Notes: a model not told the origin generated them from the sequence alone. 64,000 bases of DNA from Arenimonas composti TR7-09 = DSM 18010 (GCF_000426365.1 NZ_AUFF01000009.1:20975-84974), one strand, 5' to 3'; counted from the first letter of the stretch, positions 1 to 9,941 are shown. Made by a program: numbers and translations.

Positions 1-2
1 TG

Positions 3-1022
3 CAGCGGGTGATGGCGGCGGCGCCGTCGCTGGCGCCGCTGCAGTACGGCCTGCTCGCGCTCGGCGACCGCAGCTATGCGGAGTTCTGCGCGTTCGGTCG
101 CCAGCTCGACCACTGGCTGCAGCAGCAGGGCGCGACGCCGCTGTTCGACCGCATCGACGTCGACGACGGCGACCCCGGCGCCCTGCGCCACTGGCAGCAC
201 CATCTGCGCCAGCTCACCGGCGGCGAGATGGCCGACTGGGAAGCGCCGGCCTACGCGGCGTGGACGCTGCGCGCGCGCCGCCTGCTGAATCCCGGTAGCG
301 CCGGCGGCCCCTGCTTCCACCTCGAACTCGCGCCGCCGCCGGGCGCCATGCCGCAGTGGGAGGCCGGCGACATCGCCGAGATCGGCCCGCGCGATCCGGC
401 GGATCCACAGGCGCCGCCGCTGCCGCACCGCGAGTACTCGATCGCCTCGCTGCCGGCCGATGGCGCCGTGCATCTGCTGGTGCGCCTGCAGCGGCATCCC
501 GACGGCCGCCCCGGCGCCGGTTCCGGCTGGCTGTGCGACTACGCGCCGATCGGGGGCCGTATCGACCTGCGCCTGCGCAGCAATCCCGGTTTCCATCCGC
601 CGGCCGACGACCGCCCGCTGCTGCTGATCGGCAACGGCACCGGCCTGGCCGGCCTGCGCGCGCTGCTGAAGGCGCGCGTCGCCGCCGGCCACCGGCGCAA
701 CTGGCTGCTGTTCGGCGAGCGCCATGCCGCCCACGACGCCTTCCACGGCGACGAACTCGAGGTCTGGCGGAGCCAGGGGTGGATCGAACGCCTCGACCGC
801 GTCTGGTCGCGCGACCTCGGCGGCCCGCGTTACGTGCAGGACCGCCTGCGCGAATGCGCGCCGGAACTGCGGGCCTGGGTCGAGGACGGCGCCGCGGTCT
901 ACGTCTGCGGCAGCCTCACCGGCATGGCGCCGGGCGTCGATGCGACGCTGCGCGGGATCCTCGGCGACGCGGAGATCGCGGCGATGCTGGCCGAAGGCCG
1001 CTACCGCCGCGACGTCTACTGA
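3..1022 (+). CDS. Sulfite reductase-type flavoprotein (flavodoxin-FAD/NADPH reductase), 5' truncated
   Basis: The reading frame is open from the left edge, so the start lies outside the window and the GTG at 9 is internal. The visible part begins in the last section of a flavodoxin (FMN) domain (LALGDRSYAEFC motif). It continues as a ferredoxin-NADP reductase module: an FAD-binding REYSIAS motif (RxYSxxS type), an SGWL loop, a GNGTGLAG nucleotide-binding segment, LLFGER, and a C-terminal YVCGS block followed by an RYRRDVY end typical of CysJ-like diflavin reductases. Such proteins pass electrons from NADPH through FAD and FMN to a partner such as the sulfite reductase hemoprotein. The partner is not in the window, so the exact acceptor is unproven. 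An orphan PepSY-flavodoxin reductase is an alternative. Confidence 0.85.
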   Translation, partial: QRVMAAAPSLAPLQYGLLALGDRSYAEFCAFGRQLDHWLQQQGATPLFDRIDVDDGDPGALRHWQHHLRQLTGGEMADWEAPAYAAWTLRARRLLNPGSAGGPCFHLELAPPPGAMPQWEAGDIAEIGPRDPADPQAPPLPHREYSIASLPADGAVHLLVRLQRHPDGRPGAGSGWLCDYAPIGGRIDLRLRSNPGFHPPADDRPLLLIGNGTGLAGLRALLKARVAAGHRRNWLLFGERHAAHDAFHGDELEVWRSQGWIERLDRVWSRDLGGPRYVQDRLRECAPELRAWVEDGAAVYVCGSLTGMAPGVDATLRGILGDAEIAAMLAEGRYRRDVY

Positions 1023-1034
1023 CCTCCCCTTCCC

Positions 1035-1118
1035 CTGTAGGAGCGCCTTCAGGCGCGATCCGGATCCGGATGGCCGGGCCGGCGCGGTTCGGGATCGCGC
1101 CTGAAGGCGCTCCTACAG
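1035..1118. repeat. Paired REP-like inverted repeat between convergent genes
   Basis: Two 27-base arms (1035-1061 and 1092-1118), beginning CTGTAGGAGCGCCTTCAGGC, are perfect reverse complements separated by about 30 bases. The same core recurs at 23512, 31985 and, in a CGGCTTCAGCCG variant, at 11679, 27822, 43463 and 46472. It lies between the flavoprotein stop and the convergent glyS stop, where the transcript would fold into a long hairpin able to act as a 3'-end stabiliser or terminator. Confidence 0.85.
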
Positions 1119-1128
1119 CGGAGGGGGC

Positions 1129-3213
1129 TCAGGCGCTCAGCTGTTCGACGGCGGCGACTGCGGCGAAACGATCGGCGATCTGCTGCAGCAGGGCGAGGCG
1201 GTTGTCGCGCACCCCGGGGTCGTCGGCCATCACCATCACGTCGCGGAAGAAGCCGTCGACCGCCAGCTGCAGCGAGGCGAGGCGCTTCAGCGTGCCGACG
1301 TAGTCGCGCCTGGCCAGCAGCGGCGCGGTGTCGGCGAGCACGGTCTCGAGTTCGCCGTGCAGGCGCTTCTCGGCGTCCTCGTCGAGGCGGTTCGGATCGA
1401 CCGCCGCCGGCACCTTGCCCTCGACCTTGCGCAGGATGTTGCGGATGCGCTTGTTCGCGGCGGCCAGCGCGGTCGACTCGCGCATGCGCGCGAACTCGGC
1501 GATGGCCTTCAGGCGGCGATCGAAGTCGAGCAGCGAACTCGGGTTCACCGCCGCGACGGCCTCGAAGTGGCTCGCCGGCACCCCGCGGTCGGCGTAGTAG
1601 CCGCGCAGGCGATCGGTGATGAATTCGCGCAGCTCGCGCACGTCGAGGTTCAGGCCTTCCGGCAGCGCACGGCCGGCGGCGACCAGCAGGGCGACGAGGT
1701 CGAGTTCCAGCCCGCCCTCGATGATCGTGCGCGCCAGGCCGAGCGCGGCGCGGCGCAGCGCGAACGGATCCTTGTTGCCGGTCGGCTTCAGGCCGGCGGC
1801 GAACCCGCCCGCCAGCGTGTCGATGCGCTCGGCGACGGCCAGCACCTGGCCCAGCTTCGACGGCGCGATCGCGTCGGCGGCGAAGCGCGGCATCCAGGCC
1901 TCGTCGATCGCCGCGGCGATCTCGGCCGGCTGGCCACCGGCGGCGGCGTAGTGGCGACCGGCGATGCCCTGCAGTTCCGGGAACTCGCCGACCAGGCGGC
2001 TCTGCAGGTCGGCCTTGCCGAGCTCGGCGGCGGTACGCGCCTGGCCGGCGTCGACGCCAACCTGGCCGGCGATCTGCTGCGCCAGCACGGCGACACGCGC
2101 CGACTTGTCGGCCAGGGTGCCGAGCTTGCCGTGGTAGGTCACCGAGGCGAGGCCTTCGGCCATCGCCGCCAAGCCCTGCTTCAGGTCCTCGTCGAAGAAG
2201 AAGCGGGCATCGGCGAAGCGCGGGCGGATCACCCGCTCGTAGCCCTTGCGGATCTCGTCCGGGTCCCTGCTCTCGAGATTGGCGATGCCGATGAAGCGGC
2301 TGGTCAGCCGGCCGTCGTTGTCGAGCACCGGGAAGAACTTCTGGTTGCCTTCCATCGTCGAGATCAGCGCTTCCTGCGGCAAGCGCAGGAACTCTTCCTC
2401 GAAACCGCAGAGGATCGCCTTCGGCCACTCGACCAGGCAGTTGACCTCGGCGAGCAGCTCGTCGCGCACGCGCGCCTGGCCGCCGGCCTGGCGGGCGGCG
2501 CCGGCGATCTCGCTGCGGATCGTGTCGATGCGCTCGCGCGGGTCGACGAGCACGAAGGCGCCGCGCAGGGCCTCGACGTATTCGCCGGCGTGGTTGAGCC
2601 ACACGCCCTTGTCGTGGTGGAAGCGGTGGCCGCGGCTCATGCGGTCGGACTTCAGGCCGAGCACTTCGCCGGGGGCGACCTCGCGGCCGAACAGGATCAC
2701 CAGCCAGTGCGCCGGGCGCACGAAGGCGACATCGCGGTCGCCCCAGCGCATCGGCTTCGGGATCGGCAGCGCCGCGACCGCCTCGGCGACGATCTCGGCG
2801 AGCAGTTCGCGGGTGGCCGCGCCCGGCTTCGTGCTGCGGGCGACGAAGCGCATGCCCTTGGCGTCGGTGACGCGGTCGAGCTTCTCCCAGTCGATGCCGT
2901 TCTTCTGCGCGAAGCCGAGCAGGGCTTGGGTCGGCTGCTTCTTCTCGTCGAGGGCGATGTTGACGTAGGGCCCCATCACCTCGACGTGCTGGATCGGCTG
3001 CTGCACGGCCACCGCCGGCAGGTAGCTGGCCAGGCGCCGCGGCGAGTACAGCGGTCGCGCGGGCAGGTCGCCGGCGGTTTCCTGCACCTGGATCCGGCGG
3101 GCCGCCAGGCCCTTCAGGATGCCGTCGTGGAAGGCCTGGGCCAGCTCGGGGAGGGCCTTCGGCGGCAGCTCCTCGGTTCCCAGTTCGATCAGCAGCGGCA
3201 GGAAGTCAGCCAT
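1129..3213 (-). CDS. glyS: Glycyl-tRNA synthetase beta subunit
   Basis: 694 residues, the usual length for the bacterial beta chain of the alpha2beta2 glycyl-tRNA synthetase. The N-terminus ([14 protein letters not shown]) and the [10 protein letters not shown] segment are hallmarks of GlyS. The protein works with GlyQ in the cytoplasm to charge tRNA-Gly and carries the tRNA-binding functions. The start ATG overlaps the end of glyQ by eight bases, so the two are translationally coupled. A paired REP hairpin follows the stop codon. Confidence 0.97.
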   Translation of the reverse strand: MADFLPLLIELGTEELPPKALPELAQAFHDGILKGLAARRIQVQETAGDLPARPLYSPRRLASYLPAVAVQQPIQHVEVMGPYVNIALDEKKQPTQALLGFAQKNGIDWEKLDRVTDAKGMRFVARSTKPGAATRELLAEIVAEAVAALPIPKPMRWGDRDVAFVRPAHWLVILFGREVAPGEVLGLKSDRMSRGHRFHHDKGVWLNHAGEYVEALRGAFVLVDPRERIDTIRSEIAGAARQAGGQARVRDELLAEVNCLVEWPKAILCGFEEEFLRLPQEALISTMEGNQKFFPVLDNDGRLTSRFIGIANLESRDPDEIRKGYERVIRPRFADARFFFDEDLKQGLAAMAEGLASVTYHGKLGTLADKSARVAVLAQQIAGQVGVDAGQARTAAELGKADLQSRLVGEFPELQGIAGRHYAAAGGQPAEIAAAIDEAWMPRFAADAIAPSKLGQVLAVAERIDTLAGGFAAGLKPTGNKDPFALRRAALGLARTIIEGGLELDLVALLVAAGRALPEGLNLDVRELREFITDRLRGYYADRGVPASHFEAVAAVNPSSLLDFDRRLKAIAEFARMRESTALAAANKRIRNILRKVEGKVPAAVDPNRLDEDAEKRLHGELETVLADTAPLLARRDYVGTLKRLASLQLAVDGFFRDVMVMADDPGVRDNRLALLQQIADRFAAVAAVEQLSA

Positions 3214-4117
3214 GGGACGTTGCCTCGGTGGTCTTCAGTCCGGGGAATCCCAGCTTCTCACGCTGGGCGAAATAGGCTTCGGCCACGCTGCGCGACAGCG
3301 TGCGCACGCGCAGGATGTAGCGCTGGCGCTCGGTGACGCCGATCGCGCGACGGGCATCGAGCAGGTTGAAGCTGTGCGAGGCCTTGCAGACCTGGTCGTA
3401 GGCCGGCAGAGGCAGCCCGAGTTCGACCAGCTTCTGCGCCTCGGCCTCGCAGGCGTCGAAACGGTGGCGCAGCTCGGCGACGTCGGCGTGCTCGAAGTTG
3501 TAGGCGCTCTGCTCGACCTCGTTCTGGTGGTAGACGTCGCGGTAGGTGACGGTGCCGCGCGGGCCGCGCGTCCACACCAGGTCGAACACGTCGTCGACGT
3601 TCTGCAGGTACATGCACAGGCGCTCGAGACCATAGGTGATCTCGCCGGTGACCGGCCGGCACTCGAGGCCGCCGGCCTGCTGGAAATAGGTGAACTGGGT
3701 GACTTCCATGCCGTTGAGCCAGACCTCCCAGCCCAGGCCCCAGGCGCCGAGGGTCGGCGATTCCCAGTTGTCCTCGACGAAGCGCAGGTCGTGCACCAGC
3801 GGGTCGATGCCCAGCGCCTTCAGCGAGCCGAGGTAGCGCTCGAGGATGTCGTCCGGGTTCGGCTTCAGCACCACCTGGTACTGGTAATAGCGCTGCAGGC
3901 GGTTGGGGTTCTCGCCGTAGCGGCCGTCGGTCGGGCGGCGGCAGGGCTGCACGTAGGCGGCGCTCCACGGCTCGGGGCCGAGCGCGCGCAGGAACGTGGC
4001 GGGATGGAAGGTGCCGGCGCCGACCTCGAGGTCGAGCGGCTGGATCAGCACGCAGCCCTGTTCCCCCCAGTACGCATTGAGTCGCTGGATCAGTTCCTGG
4101 AAGGTCGGGGCGGTCAT
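3206..4117 (-). CDS. glyQ: Glycyl-tRNA synthetase alpha subunit
   Basis: 303 residues, as in E. coli GlyQ. The start is the ATG at 4117, giving the family N-terminus [20 protein letters not shown]. The frame stays open upstream, but that extension is arginine/histidine-rich shadow sequence that crosses the divergent gene. [19 protein letters not shown] and the later [18 protein letters not shown] region are diagnostic of the alpha chain, which holds the class II catalytic core. It is the first gene of a glyQ-glyS operon. A TATACT hexamer 30 bases upstream is the likely -10 element. Confidence 0.97.
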   Translation of the reverse strand: MTAPTFQELIQRLNAYWGEQGCVLIQPLDLEVGAGTFHPATFLRALGPEPWSAAYVQPCRRPTDGRYGENPNRLQRYYQYQVVLKPNPDDILERYLGSLKALGIDPLVHDLRFVEDNWESPTLGAWGLGWEVWLNGMEVTQFTYFQQAGGLECRPVTGEITYGLERLCMYLQNVDDVFDLVWTRGPRGTVTYRDVYHQNEVEQSAYNFEHADVAELRHRFDACEAEAQKLVELGLPLPAYDQVCKASHSFNLLDARRAIGVTERQRYILRVRTLSRSVAEAYFAQREKLGFPGLKTTEATSHG

Positions 4118-4146
4118 GCGCGGGGCCGTGATTTCGGAAGCGGGGT

Positions 4147-4152
4147 AGTATA
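4147..4152 (-). promoter_or_regulatory. Candidate -10 element of glyQS
   Basis: On the minus strand this reads TATACT (five of six matches to TATAAT) and sits 30 bases before the glyQ ATG, in the 63-base gap between the divergent starts of glyQ and the membrane protein gene. No good -35 hexamer is seen at the standard distance. Confidence 0.45.
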
Positions 4153-4180
4153 GCCGGCCGTTTTCAGCCCCGACCCGCCG

Positions 4181-5092
4181 ATGCCCAGCGCCCTGCCCGT
4201 GACGATGTCGTCCCCGTTCCAGTGGCTGCTCGCCGGCTTCGCGAGCCTGCGCCGCGACCCGCGCACGGCGATCGGCGCCTTCCTGCTGATCGCCGTGGTC
4301 GTGCTGGTGCCGAGTGCGCTGCAGCTGATCGCGACGATCGTACTGCCCGGCAGTCACGACGCGACGATGGTCGCGATGGGCCTCGGCCTGCTGTACGCGA
4401 TGCTGGTCGTGCCCCCGGTCTTCGGCGCCGGCTTCCGGCTGGTGCACGCGTTGCAGGTCGGCGCGCCGGCGCGCGCCGGCGACGTGCTCGCGGCCTGGCG
4501 CGACGGCGACCATGCGCGGCGGATGATCCTGACCTCGCTACTGCTGACCGTGGTGCAGCTGGTGCTGCTGCTGGTGCTCTACGTGCTGATGCCGGGCAGG
4601 GATTTCCTGGTCGAGGTCTTCCAGCGCGCGCTGGCGACGCCGCCCGGCACGCCGATGGACGTCACCGGCCTGCCGCCGGTGCCGCCGCCGGGCTTCCTGC
4701 TGTGGCTGCTCGCGGTCGCTTTCGTGCTGTTCGTGCTCGGCAATGCCTGGAGCTTCGCGAGCGCGCGCGCGGCGCTGGACCGGCGCCCGCCGGTGGCCGC
4801 GTGCATCGACGGTCTCGCCGCGACCTTCCGCTGCTTCCTGCCGCTGTGCGGCTTCGCGATCGTCGGCAGCGTGTTCATGTGCCTGTTGGGCGCCGTGCTG
4901 GGCATGGTCTTCGCGGTCGTCATCGCGGTGGCCAGCCTGGTCGGACCGGACGCGGTGCAGCTGGCGACGCTGCCGCTGAACCTGCTGGTCGCGGTGCCGA
5001 TGTACGCGGTCGTGTTCGGCTTCTACTACCACGGCTCGCGGCAGGTGTTCGGCGCCGCGCCGGAGCCGCCGGAAGACGCGATCGCCGTCTGA
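4181..5092 (+). CDS. BPSS1780-like integral membrane protein
   Basis: 303 residues with several hydrophobic segments: near residues 28-50, 62-85, 115-135, 160-190, 215-250 and 265-285. The N-terminal [15 protein letters not shown] and the C-terminal [14 protein letters not shown] ending resemble the BPSS1780 family of inner-membrane proteins, which has no assigned biochemical function. An internal ATG at 4205 (MSSPFQW) is an alternative start that would give a protein eight residues shorter. It is divergent from glyQ, and its 3' end meets the RDD gene after eight bases. Confidence 0.8.
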   Translation: MPSALPVTMSSPFQWLLAGFASLRRDPRTAIGAFLLIAVVVLVPSALQLIATIVLPGSHDATMVAMGLGLLYAMLVVPPVFGAGFRLVHALQVGAPARAGDVLAAWRDGDHARRMILTSLLLTVVQLVLLLVLYVLMPGRDFLVEVFQRALATPPGTPMDVTGLPPVPPPGFLLWLLAVAFVLFVLGNAWSFASARAALDRRPPVAACIDGLAATFRCFLPLCGFAIVGSVFMCLLGAVLGMVFAVVIAVASLVGPDAVQLATLPLNLLVAVPMYAVVFGFYYHGSRQVFGAAPEPPEDAIAV

Positions 5093-5100
5093 GCCCGGCC

Positions 5101-5793
5101 TCAGCCGGCGACCAGCGCCGCCGCCTCGGCGTAGCGGTACATCACGAAGGCGAGCAGCGCGAAGAACGCCGCGCCCTGCAGCAGCAGCCACGACACCGCC
5201 CAGCGCGGCAGCGTCGCGGGCGCGTCCTCGGCGAGCACCACCCGGGTGCCGGCGACGAAGTCGTGGAAGGCGCGGCGGTCGCGGTTCCAGCCGGCGAGCG
5301 CATGGCCGAGGTGCAGCAGCAGCCACGAGGGGATGCCGGCGGCGAAGCGCAGGCCGATGCGCCACGCCGGCGCCTTCGCGAAGTCGGTCCCGGTGACGCG
5401 CAGACCGAGCAGGCGCTTGCCGGGCGTCGCCTGCAGGCGCGAGGCCTCGAAGCCGACGAACCACAGCGCACCGGCGACCAGCAGCAGGCCCGCGGCCGCC
5501 AGCAGGGTCACCAGCAGCGTCGACGCCAGCGCCGCGATGCCGGCCTGCAGCTGCGGGTCGCCGGCCCAGTCGCGGGCCATCGCCAGCGGGTCGGGCAGGG
5601 CCAGGGAGTCATCGGTGGCGATCGCGGCGTCGAACAGTTCGAGCATCCGTGCCTGCAGCCCGGCCATCCCGCGTTCGAGTTCGTCCCAGCCGCGCCGCAG
5701 CCGCGGCAGCAGCAGCGGCGAGGCCAGCACCGTCACCGCCAGCGCATCGATGCTGTAGGCGGCGTAGCGGCGCCAGAAGCCGGCCGGGCGCAT
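5101..5793 (-). CDS. RDD-family membrane protein
   Basis: 230 residues. The N-terminal GFWRRYAAYSIDALAV motif (conserved Arg and Asp of the RDD family) is followed by transmembrane segments, a TPGKRLLGLRV motif near residue 130 and an RAFHDFVAGTRVV motif. RDD proteins are inner-membrane proteins with varied or unknown roles; some act in ion transport. The start ATG overlaps the tatC stop by one base (TGATG), so it is probably the last gene of the tatABC transcript. Confidence 0.88.
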   Translation of the reverse strand: MRPAGFWRRYAAYSIDALAVTVLASPLLLPRLRRGWDELERGMAGLQARMLELFDAAIATDDSLALPDPLAMARDWAGDPQLQAGIAALASTLLVTLLAAAGLLLVAGALWFVGFEASRLQATPGKRLLGLRVTGTDFAKAPAWRIGLRFAAGIPSWLLLHLGHALAGWNRDRRAFHDFVAGTRVVLAEDAPATLPRWAVSWLLLQGAAFFALLAFVMYRYAEAAALVAG

Positions 5794-6530
5794 CAGCGCG
5801 CCTCCGCCGCCCCGCGCCGCAGCAGGGCGCCGGCGACGATGCCGAGTTCGTAGAGCAGGCACATCGGGATCGCCAGCATCAGCTGCGACAGCACGTCCGG
5901 CGGCGTGATGATCGCGGCGACGATGAACACGCCGACGATCACGTAACCGCGGAACTCGCGCAGCTGCGCCGGCGTCGCGACCCCCGTCAGCACCAGCACG
6001 ACCACCGCCACCGGCAGTTCGAAGCTCAGCCCGAACGCCAGCAGGATCACCATCACGAAGTCGAGCACCCCGGCGACGTCGGGCAGCAGCGTGACGACGT
6101 CGGACGCGAAGTTCGCCAGGAAGCCGAACACCGTCGGCAACACGAGGAACCAGGCGAAGGCGCCGCCGAGATAGAACAGCACCACCGCCGCCAGCAGCAG
6201 CGGCAGCGCCAGCCGCTTCTCGTTGCGGTACAGGCCCGGCGCGACGAAGGCCCAGGCCTGGTAGAGCAGGTAGGGCATCGTGATGAACAGGGCCACGAAG
6301 AACGCCAGCTTCATCAGCGTGAAGAACGGCGACACCATCTGGGTCGCGATGATCTCGCTGTTGCCCTGCAGCTTCTCGACCAGCGGCGCCGCGAAACGGG
6401 TGAACATCGTCTTCGCCAGCGGCACCAGCGCGAAGAAGACCAGCAGCAGCACGACCACGCCGCGCAGCAGGCGCGTGCGCAGTTCGAGCAGGTGGCCCAT
6501 CAGGGTCTCGGGCGGATCGACCTCGCTCAT
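5793..6530 (-). CDS. tatC: Sec-independent protein translocase TatC
   Basis: 245 residues and six hydrophobic segments, the standard TatC size. The conserved N-terminal LMGHLLELRTRLLR and the KLAFFVALFITMPYLLYQAWAF region identify it. TatC is the twin-arginine signal receptor in the inner membrane and cooperates with TatA and TatB to export folded proteins. It overlaps the tatB end by four bases (ATGA) and the RDD gene start by one base. Confidence 0.97.
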   Translation of the reverse strand: MSEVDPPETLMGHLLELRTRLLRGVVVLLLVFFALVPLAKTMFTRFAAPLVEKLQGNSEIIATQMVSPFFTLMKLAFFVALFITMPYLLYQAWAFVAPGLYRNEKRLALPLLLAAVVLFYLGGAFAWFLVLPTVFGFLANFASDVVTLLPDVAGVLDFVMVILLAFGLSFELPVAVVVLVLTGVATPAQLREFRGYVIVGVFIVAAIITPPDVLSQLMLAIPMCLLYELGIVAGALLRRGAAEAR

Positions 6531-6946
6531 CGCGGGTCCGCCGACGGGTCACTGGGCAGCGGCGGCGCCGGGTCGGCAGCAGCCGGGCCGGTGGGGGCCG
6601 GGGTTTCGTCCGGGGCCGGAGCGGACGTGGCGCCGTCGACGCCGGCGCGTGTCGCCGCGGCGAGGTCCTGGCCGGCCTGCGCGACCTCGCGGCCGGCGTC
6701 GGCGATGTCCGTGCGCACGCCGTCGAGGTCGCGGCGGACCTCGTCCGCCTGCGCCAGCAGGCTGCGCCGCAGTTCGTCGGCGGCCATCTCGCGCTCGAAT
6801 TCCGACTTCACCGAATACCACTGCGCGCGGGCGCGCCGCACCCACAGGCCGGCGAAGCGGGCCGCCTTCGGCAGCCGCTCGGGCCCGAGCACGATCAGGG
6901 CGACGATGGCGATGACCGCCATCTCGAAAATGCCGACGTCGAACAT
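6527..6946 (-). CDS. tatB: Sec-independent protein translocase TatB
   Basis: 139 residues. One N-terminal transmembrane helix (MFDVGIFEMAVIAIVALIVL) is followed by the conserved GPERLP hinge, an amphipathic helix and an acidic, proline/alanine-rich tail. TatB bridges TatC and TatA during twin-arginine export. It sits between tatA (27-base gap) and tatC (four-base overlap) in the conserved order. Confidence 0.95.
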   Translation of the reverse strand: MFDVGIFEMAVIAIVALIVLGPERLPKAARFAGLWVRRARAQWYSVKSEFEREMAADELRRSLLAQADEVRRDLDGVRTDIADAGREVAQAGQDLAAATRAGVDGATSAPAPDETPAPTGPAAADPAPPLPSDPSADPR

Positions 6947-6973
6947 CGCGCTGGCTCCGGACGCGCGGCCCGG

Positions 6974-7195
6974 TCAGCCGTCCTTGCGCCGGGCTTCCTC
7001 ACGCGCGGCTTCGGCGGCGTCTTCCCGCTTCTCGCTGCCGAGCTGGCCGGGCTTCTCGTCGCCCTTCAGGCCTTCCTTGAAGCCCTTGATGCCTTCGCCG
7101 AGGTCCTTGCCGACGTTGCGCAGCTTGCTGGTGCCGAACACGACGACGACGACAACCAGGACGATGATCCAGTGCCAGATGCTGAAGCTGCCCAT
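6974..7195 (-). CDS. tatA: Sec-independent protein translocase TatA
   Basis: 73 residues. The start at 7195 gives the family N-terminus [20 protein letters not shown], followed by [21 protein letters not shown], the classic TatA hinge and amphipathic helix, and a charged tail. The open frame continues upstream but not as TatA. TatA oligomers form the export pathway of the Tat system. It is the first gene of tatABC-RDD. Confidence 0.96.
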   Translation of the reverse strand: MGSFSIWHWIIVLVVVVVVFGTSKLRNVGKDLGEGIKGFKEGLKGDEKPGQLGSEKREDAAEAAREEARRKDG

Positions 7196-7262
7196 TGCGA
7201 GGCGTCCTGCGTGAATGCGATGCGGCAGGATAACGCAGGCGGCCGCGGGCCGCCCTGCGCCA

Positions 7263-7949
7263 TCAGTCCTGCGGCACCGTGTTCTCTTCGAGGCGGTCGC
7301 GGAAATCGACCAGCGGCGACGGCGGCGCCTCGGTGCGGCCCTCGAAGATCGCCCGCGGCGTGGTGTTGCGGCCGTAGACGGACTGGTTGGCGCGGTGGTC
7401 GATGCGCAGCACCGTGCCGTCGAGCGCGACGCCGGCGAACAGGCCGCGCGAGCGCGAATAGCTGTAGATCTCGGCCTGCAGCTGGCCGTCGGTCGCGGCC
7501 TGGGCGGTGCGGCCGACCGGGCCGGCGGCCACCGAGGCATCGGCGCCGAGGGTGAACTTGCCGTTGACGATGCTCTCGACGCCGCGGGGGCTGCGGAAGA
7601 CCAGGATCACGTCGGTCGACGAGACGCCGGCCTGGAAGCCGAAACTGCCGCCGCCGAGGCGGATGAAGCTCGGGTTCGACCAGGTGCCGTCCGCTGTCCG
7701 CACCGAGATCAGCCCGCGGCCACCGCGGCCGCCGAGCACGAGGCCGGCCTTGACGACGTCCGGGATCACCGCGATCGCGTAGGCGTCGGAGAACATCTTC
7801 TCCGGCACCGCCGTTTCGGGAATGCGCATGATCTCGCCGAGCACGCGGGCGGCATCGGCGGCCTTCTGTTCTTCGCGGACGCCGGCGGAGGCCGGCAGCG
7901 CCAGTAGCAGGATCAGCAGGGCGGAGAACGTGGCGAGCAGTCGCTTCAT
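7263..7949 (-). CDS. SYLF-domain lipid-binding protein, exported
   Basis: 228 residues starting at the ATG at 7949. A clear signal peptide ([22 protein letters not shown], with Ala-x-Ala before the mature Gly) precedes a SYLF/Ysc84-type domain from about residue 50. Visible motifs are [39 protein letters not shown] and a [17 protein letters not shown] end. SYLF domains bind phosphoinositides in eukaryotes, and periplasmic bacterial members have no defined role. It reads toward tatA, about 67 bases away, and is divergent from hemH. Confidence 0.9.
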   Translation of the reverse strand: MKRLLATFSALLILLLALPASAGVREEQKAADAARVLGEIMRIPETAVPEKMFSDAYAIAVIPDVVKAGLVLGGRGGRGLISVRTADGTWSNPSFIRLGGGSFGFQAGVSSTDVILVFRSPRGVESIVNGKFTLGADASVAAGPVGRTAQAATDGQLQAEIYSYSRSRGLFAGVALDGTVLRIDHRANQSVYGRNTTPRAIFEGRTEAPPSPLVDFRDRLEENTVPQD

Positions 7950-8056
7950 CGGGAGGGCTCCGGAACGCGGGGGACGACCGAGTATCGCGCGGGGCAATGA
8001 ACCGGCAGTGAGCCGGGCGATGATAGTTTGTGCGCCGACGCGATGGACAGATCCGC

Positions 8057-9067
8057 ATGAGCTCCCGATTCCGTGACGCCCCGACCGCGGCCGGCCCCGG
8101 CCGCACCGGCCTGCTGCTGGTCAACCTCGGCACCCCCGACGCGCCGACCCCGGCGGCGGTGCGTCGCTACCTCGGCGAATTCCTCTCCGACCGCCGCGTC
8201 GTCGAGCTGCCGCCGCTGCTCTGGCAGCTGCTGCTGCGGCTGGTGATCCTGCCGGTGCGCGGCGGCCGGTCGGCGGCGAACTACCGCAAGATCTGGCTGC
8301 GCGAGGGTTCGCCGCTGCTGGTGTACACCGCCCGCCTGGCCGGCGAACTGCAGCATGCGCTGCCGGAACTGATCGTGCGACCGGCGATGCGCTACGGCAC
8401 GCCGTCGATTCCGGCGGTGCTGCGCGAGATGCAGGCGGCCGGCATGACCCGGCTGCTGGTGTTGCCGCTGTACCCGCAGTACTCGGCCAGCACCACCGCC
8501 TCGGTCTTCGACGCGGTCGCCGCGGAACTGAAGACCTGGCGGCGGGTGCCGGCGCTGCGCCTGGTCGCCGACTACCACCTCGACACCGGCTGGCTCGACG
8601 CCCTCGAGGCGCGGGTGCGGGCGCACTGGGACCTGCATGGCCGCGCTGCCCACCTGCTGCTGAGCTTCCACGGCATCCCGCAGCGCTTCGAACGGGCCGG
8701 GGATCCGTATCCGCGCCAGTGCGAGGCCGGTGCGCGCGCGCTCGCGCAGCGGCTCGGCCTCGCCGATGCCGACTGGACCCTGACGTACCAGTCGCGCTTC
8801 GGCCGCGAGCCCTGGCTGGAGCCGGCGACCGACCGCGTGCTCGACACCCTCGCCCAGTCCGGCATCGACACCGTCGACGTGATCTGCCCGGGCTTCGCGG
8901 TCGACTGCCTGGAGACGCTGGAAGAGATCGCGATGCAGAACGACGAAGCCTTCCGCACCGCCGGCGGCCACGCGCTGCGCTACATCGGCGCCCTGAACGA
9001 GTCCGCCGGCCACGTGGCCGCGCTCGCCGGCATCGCCCGCCGCCACCTGCAGGGCTGGCCGGCGTGA
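8057..9067 (+). CDS. hemH: Ferrochelatase
   Basis: 336 residues. The start is the ATG at 8057; an upstream in-frame start would add nine residues without family support. LLLVNLGTPDAP, the SAANYRKIW block, LPLYPQYSASTTAS, LSFHGIPQRF (the active-site His) and the CPGFAVDCLETLEEI region identify ferrochelatase, which inserts Fe2+ into protoporphyrin IX as the last step of heme synthesis. Its stop overlaps the next start as TGATG, coupling it to the hydrolase gene. Confidence 0.97.
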   Translation: MSSRFRDAPTAAGPGRTGLLLVNLGTPDAPTPAAVRRYLGEFLSDRRVVELPPLLWQLLLRLVILPVRGGRSAANYRKIWLREGSPLLVYTARLAGELQHALPELIVRPAMRYGTPSIPAVLREMQAAGMTRLLVLPLYPQYSASTTASVFDAVAAELKTWRRVPALRLVADYHLDTGWLDALEARVRAHWDLHGRAAHLLLSFHGIPQRFERAGDPYPRQCEAGARALAQRLGLADADWTLTYQSRFGREPWLEPATDRVLDTLAQSGIDTVDVICPGFAVDCLETLEEIAMQNDEAFRTAGGHALRYIGALNESAGHVAALAGIARRHLQGWPA

Positions 9068-9924
9068 TGCGGGAGATCCGCCTGCCGGCCCCGCGTGGCG
9101 AACTGGCGGCGCTGCGCGGCGGCGATCCCACCGGTCCGAAGTTGTTGTGCCTGCACGGCTGGCTCGACAACGCCGCCAGCTTCCTGCCGCTGGCGCCGCA
9201 TCTGGCCGGCTTCGACCTGGTCGCGCTCGACCTGCCCGGGCACGGCGCCTCGGCGCACCGCGCGGCCGGCTACGACTACGCCTTCGTCGACTGGATCCAC
9301 GACGTGCTCGACGCGCTGGACGCCCTCGGCTGGGACAGCGCCCGGCTGCTCGGTCACTCGATGGGGGGCGCGATCGCCTGTGCGGTCGCCGCCGCGGCGC
9401 CGGCGCGTGTGCACAAGCTGGCCCTGGTCGAGGCGCTCGGCCCGATCGCCGGCGACCCGGGGGCCGCGGTGACGCGGATGCGCGACGCGGTGGCGGCGCG
9501 ACGCCGGCTCGAGGCCGCGCAGCGCGAGGCGCGCCCGCCACGCCGCATCGCCCGCATCGAGGACGCCGTCGCCGCGCGCCTGCAGGCCTCGGCGATGGCG
9601 CCGGAGGCGGCGAGGCTGATCGTCGAACGCAACCTGCGCGCGGTCGACGGCGGTTGGGCCTGGCGCAGCGATCCGCGCCTGAAACTGCCCTCGACCCTGC
9701 GCCTGACCGAAGAGACCGTGCACGCGCTGCTGCGCGGCATCGAATGCCCGGTGCTGCTGCTCGCGGCGGAGCCTTCGCCGCCGTATTTCCCGCCGGCCGC
9801 GCGCATGGCGCGGGTGGCCTGCGTCCGCGAGATCCACGTGCGCGTGCTGGCGGGTGGGCACCATCTGCACATGGAGCAGGCGGAGCGCGTGGGGCCGCTG
9901 GTCTCGGAATTCCTCGGTTCGTAG
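9067..9924 (+). CDS. Alpha/beta hydrolase
   Basis: 285 residues. The LCLHGWLDNAASF oxyanion-loop motif, LDLPGHGAS, a GHSMGG nucleophile elbow (Ser near residue 99) and a late GGHHLHME segment that would give the catalytic His are all present. The substrate is unknown; related proteobacterial genes are often annotated as serine hydrolase or esterase. The start chosen (ATG 9067) overlaps the hemH stop by one base. The last codons, GGT-TCG-TAG, lie in a short inverted repeat shared with the convergent metalloprotease gene. Confidence 0.9.
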   Translation: MREIRLPAPRGELAALRGGDPTGPKLLCLHGWLDNAASFLPLAPHLAGFDLVALDLPGHGASAHRAAGYDYAFVDWIHDVLDALDALGWDSARLLGHSMGGAIACAVAAAAPARVHKLALVEALGPIAGDPGAAVTRMRDAVAARRRLEAAQREARPPRRIARIEDAVAARLQASAMAPEAARLIVERNLRAVDGGWAWRSDPRLKLPSTLRLTEETVHALLRGIECPVLLLAAEPSPPYFPPAARMARVACVREIHVRVLAGGHHLHMEQAERVGPLVSEFLGS

Positions 9925-9941
9925 GCGGACGAACTACGACC
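9916..9941. repeat. Short inverted repeat that carries both convergent stop codons
   Basis: GGTTCGTAG and CTACGACC face each other across a GCGGACGAA centre. The left arm gives Gly-Ser-stop of the hydrolase and the right arm, read on the minus strand, gives Gly-Ser-stop of the YgjP-like gene. The GAACTAC word matches units of the larger seven-base-period elements at 11802 and 25611, so this looks like a minimal member of that family. Confidence 0.5.

Noticed and set aside
1357..3336. Long antisense open frame of 659 codons opposite glyS
   Set aside because: It mirrors glyS codon bias in a high-G+C genome, has low-complexity Arg/Gly/Gln-rich composition and no recognisable domain. The same applies to the many other long shadow frames (for example 13115-16156, 30179-33358, 34449-37280).
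4118..4513. N-terminal extension of glyQ to 435 residues
   Set aside because: The extension is Arg/His/Gln-rich, unlike GlyQ, and overlaps the divergent membrane-protein gene and the glyQ promoter.
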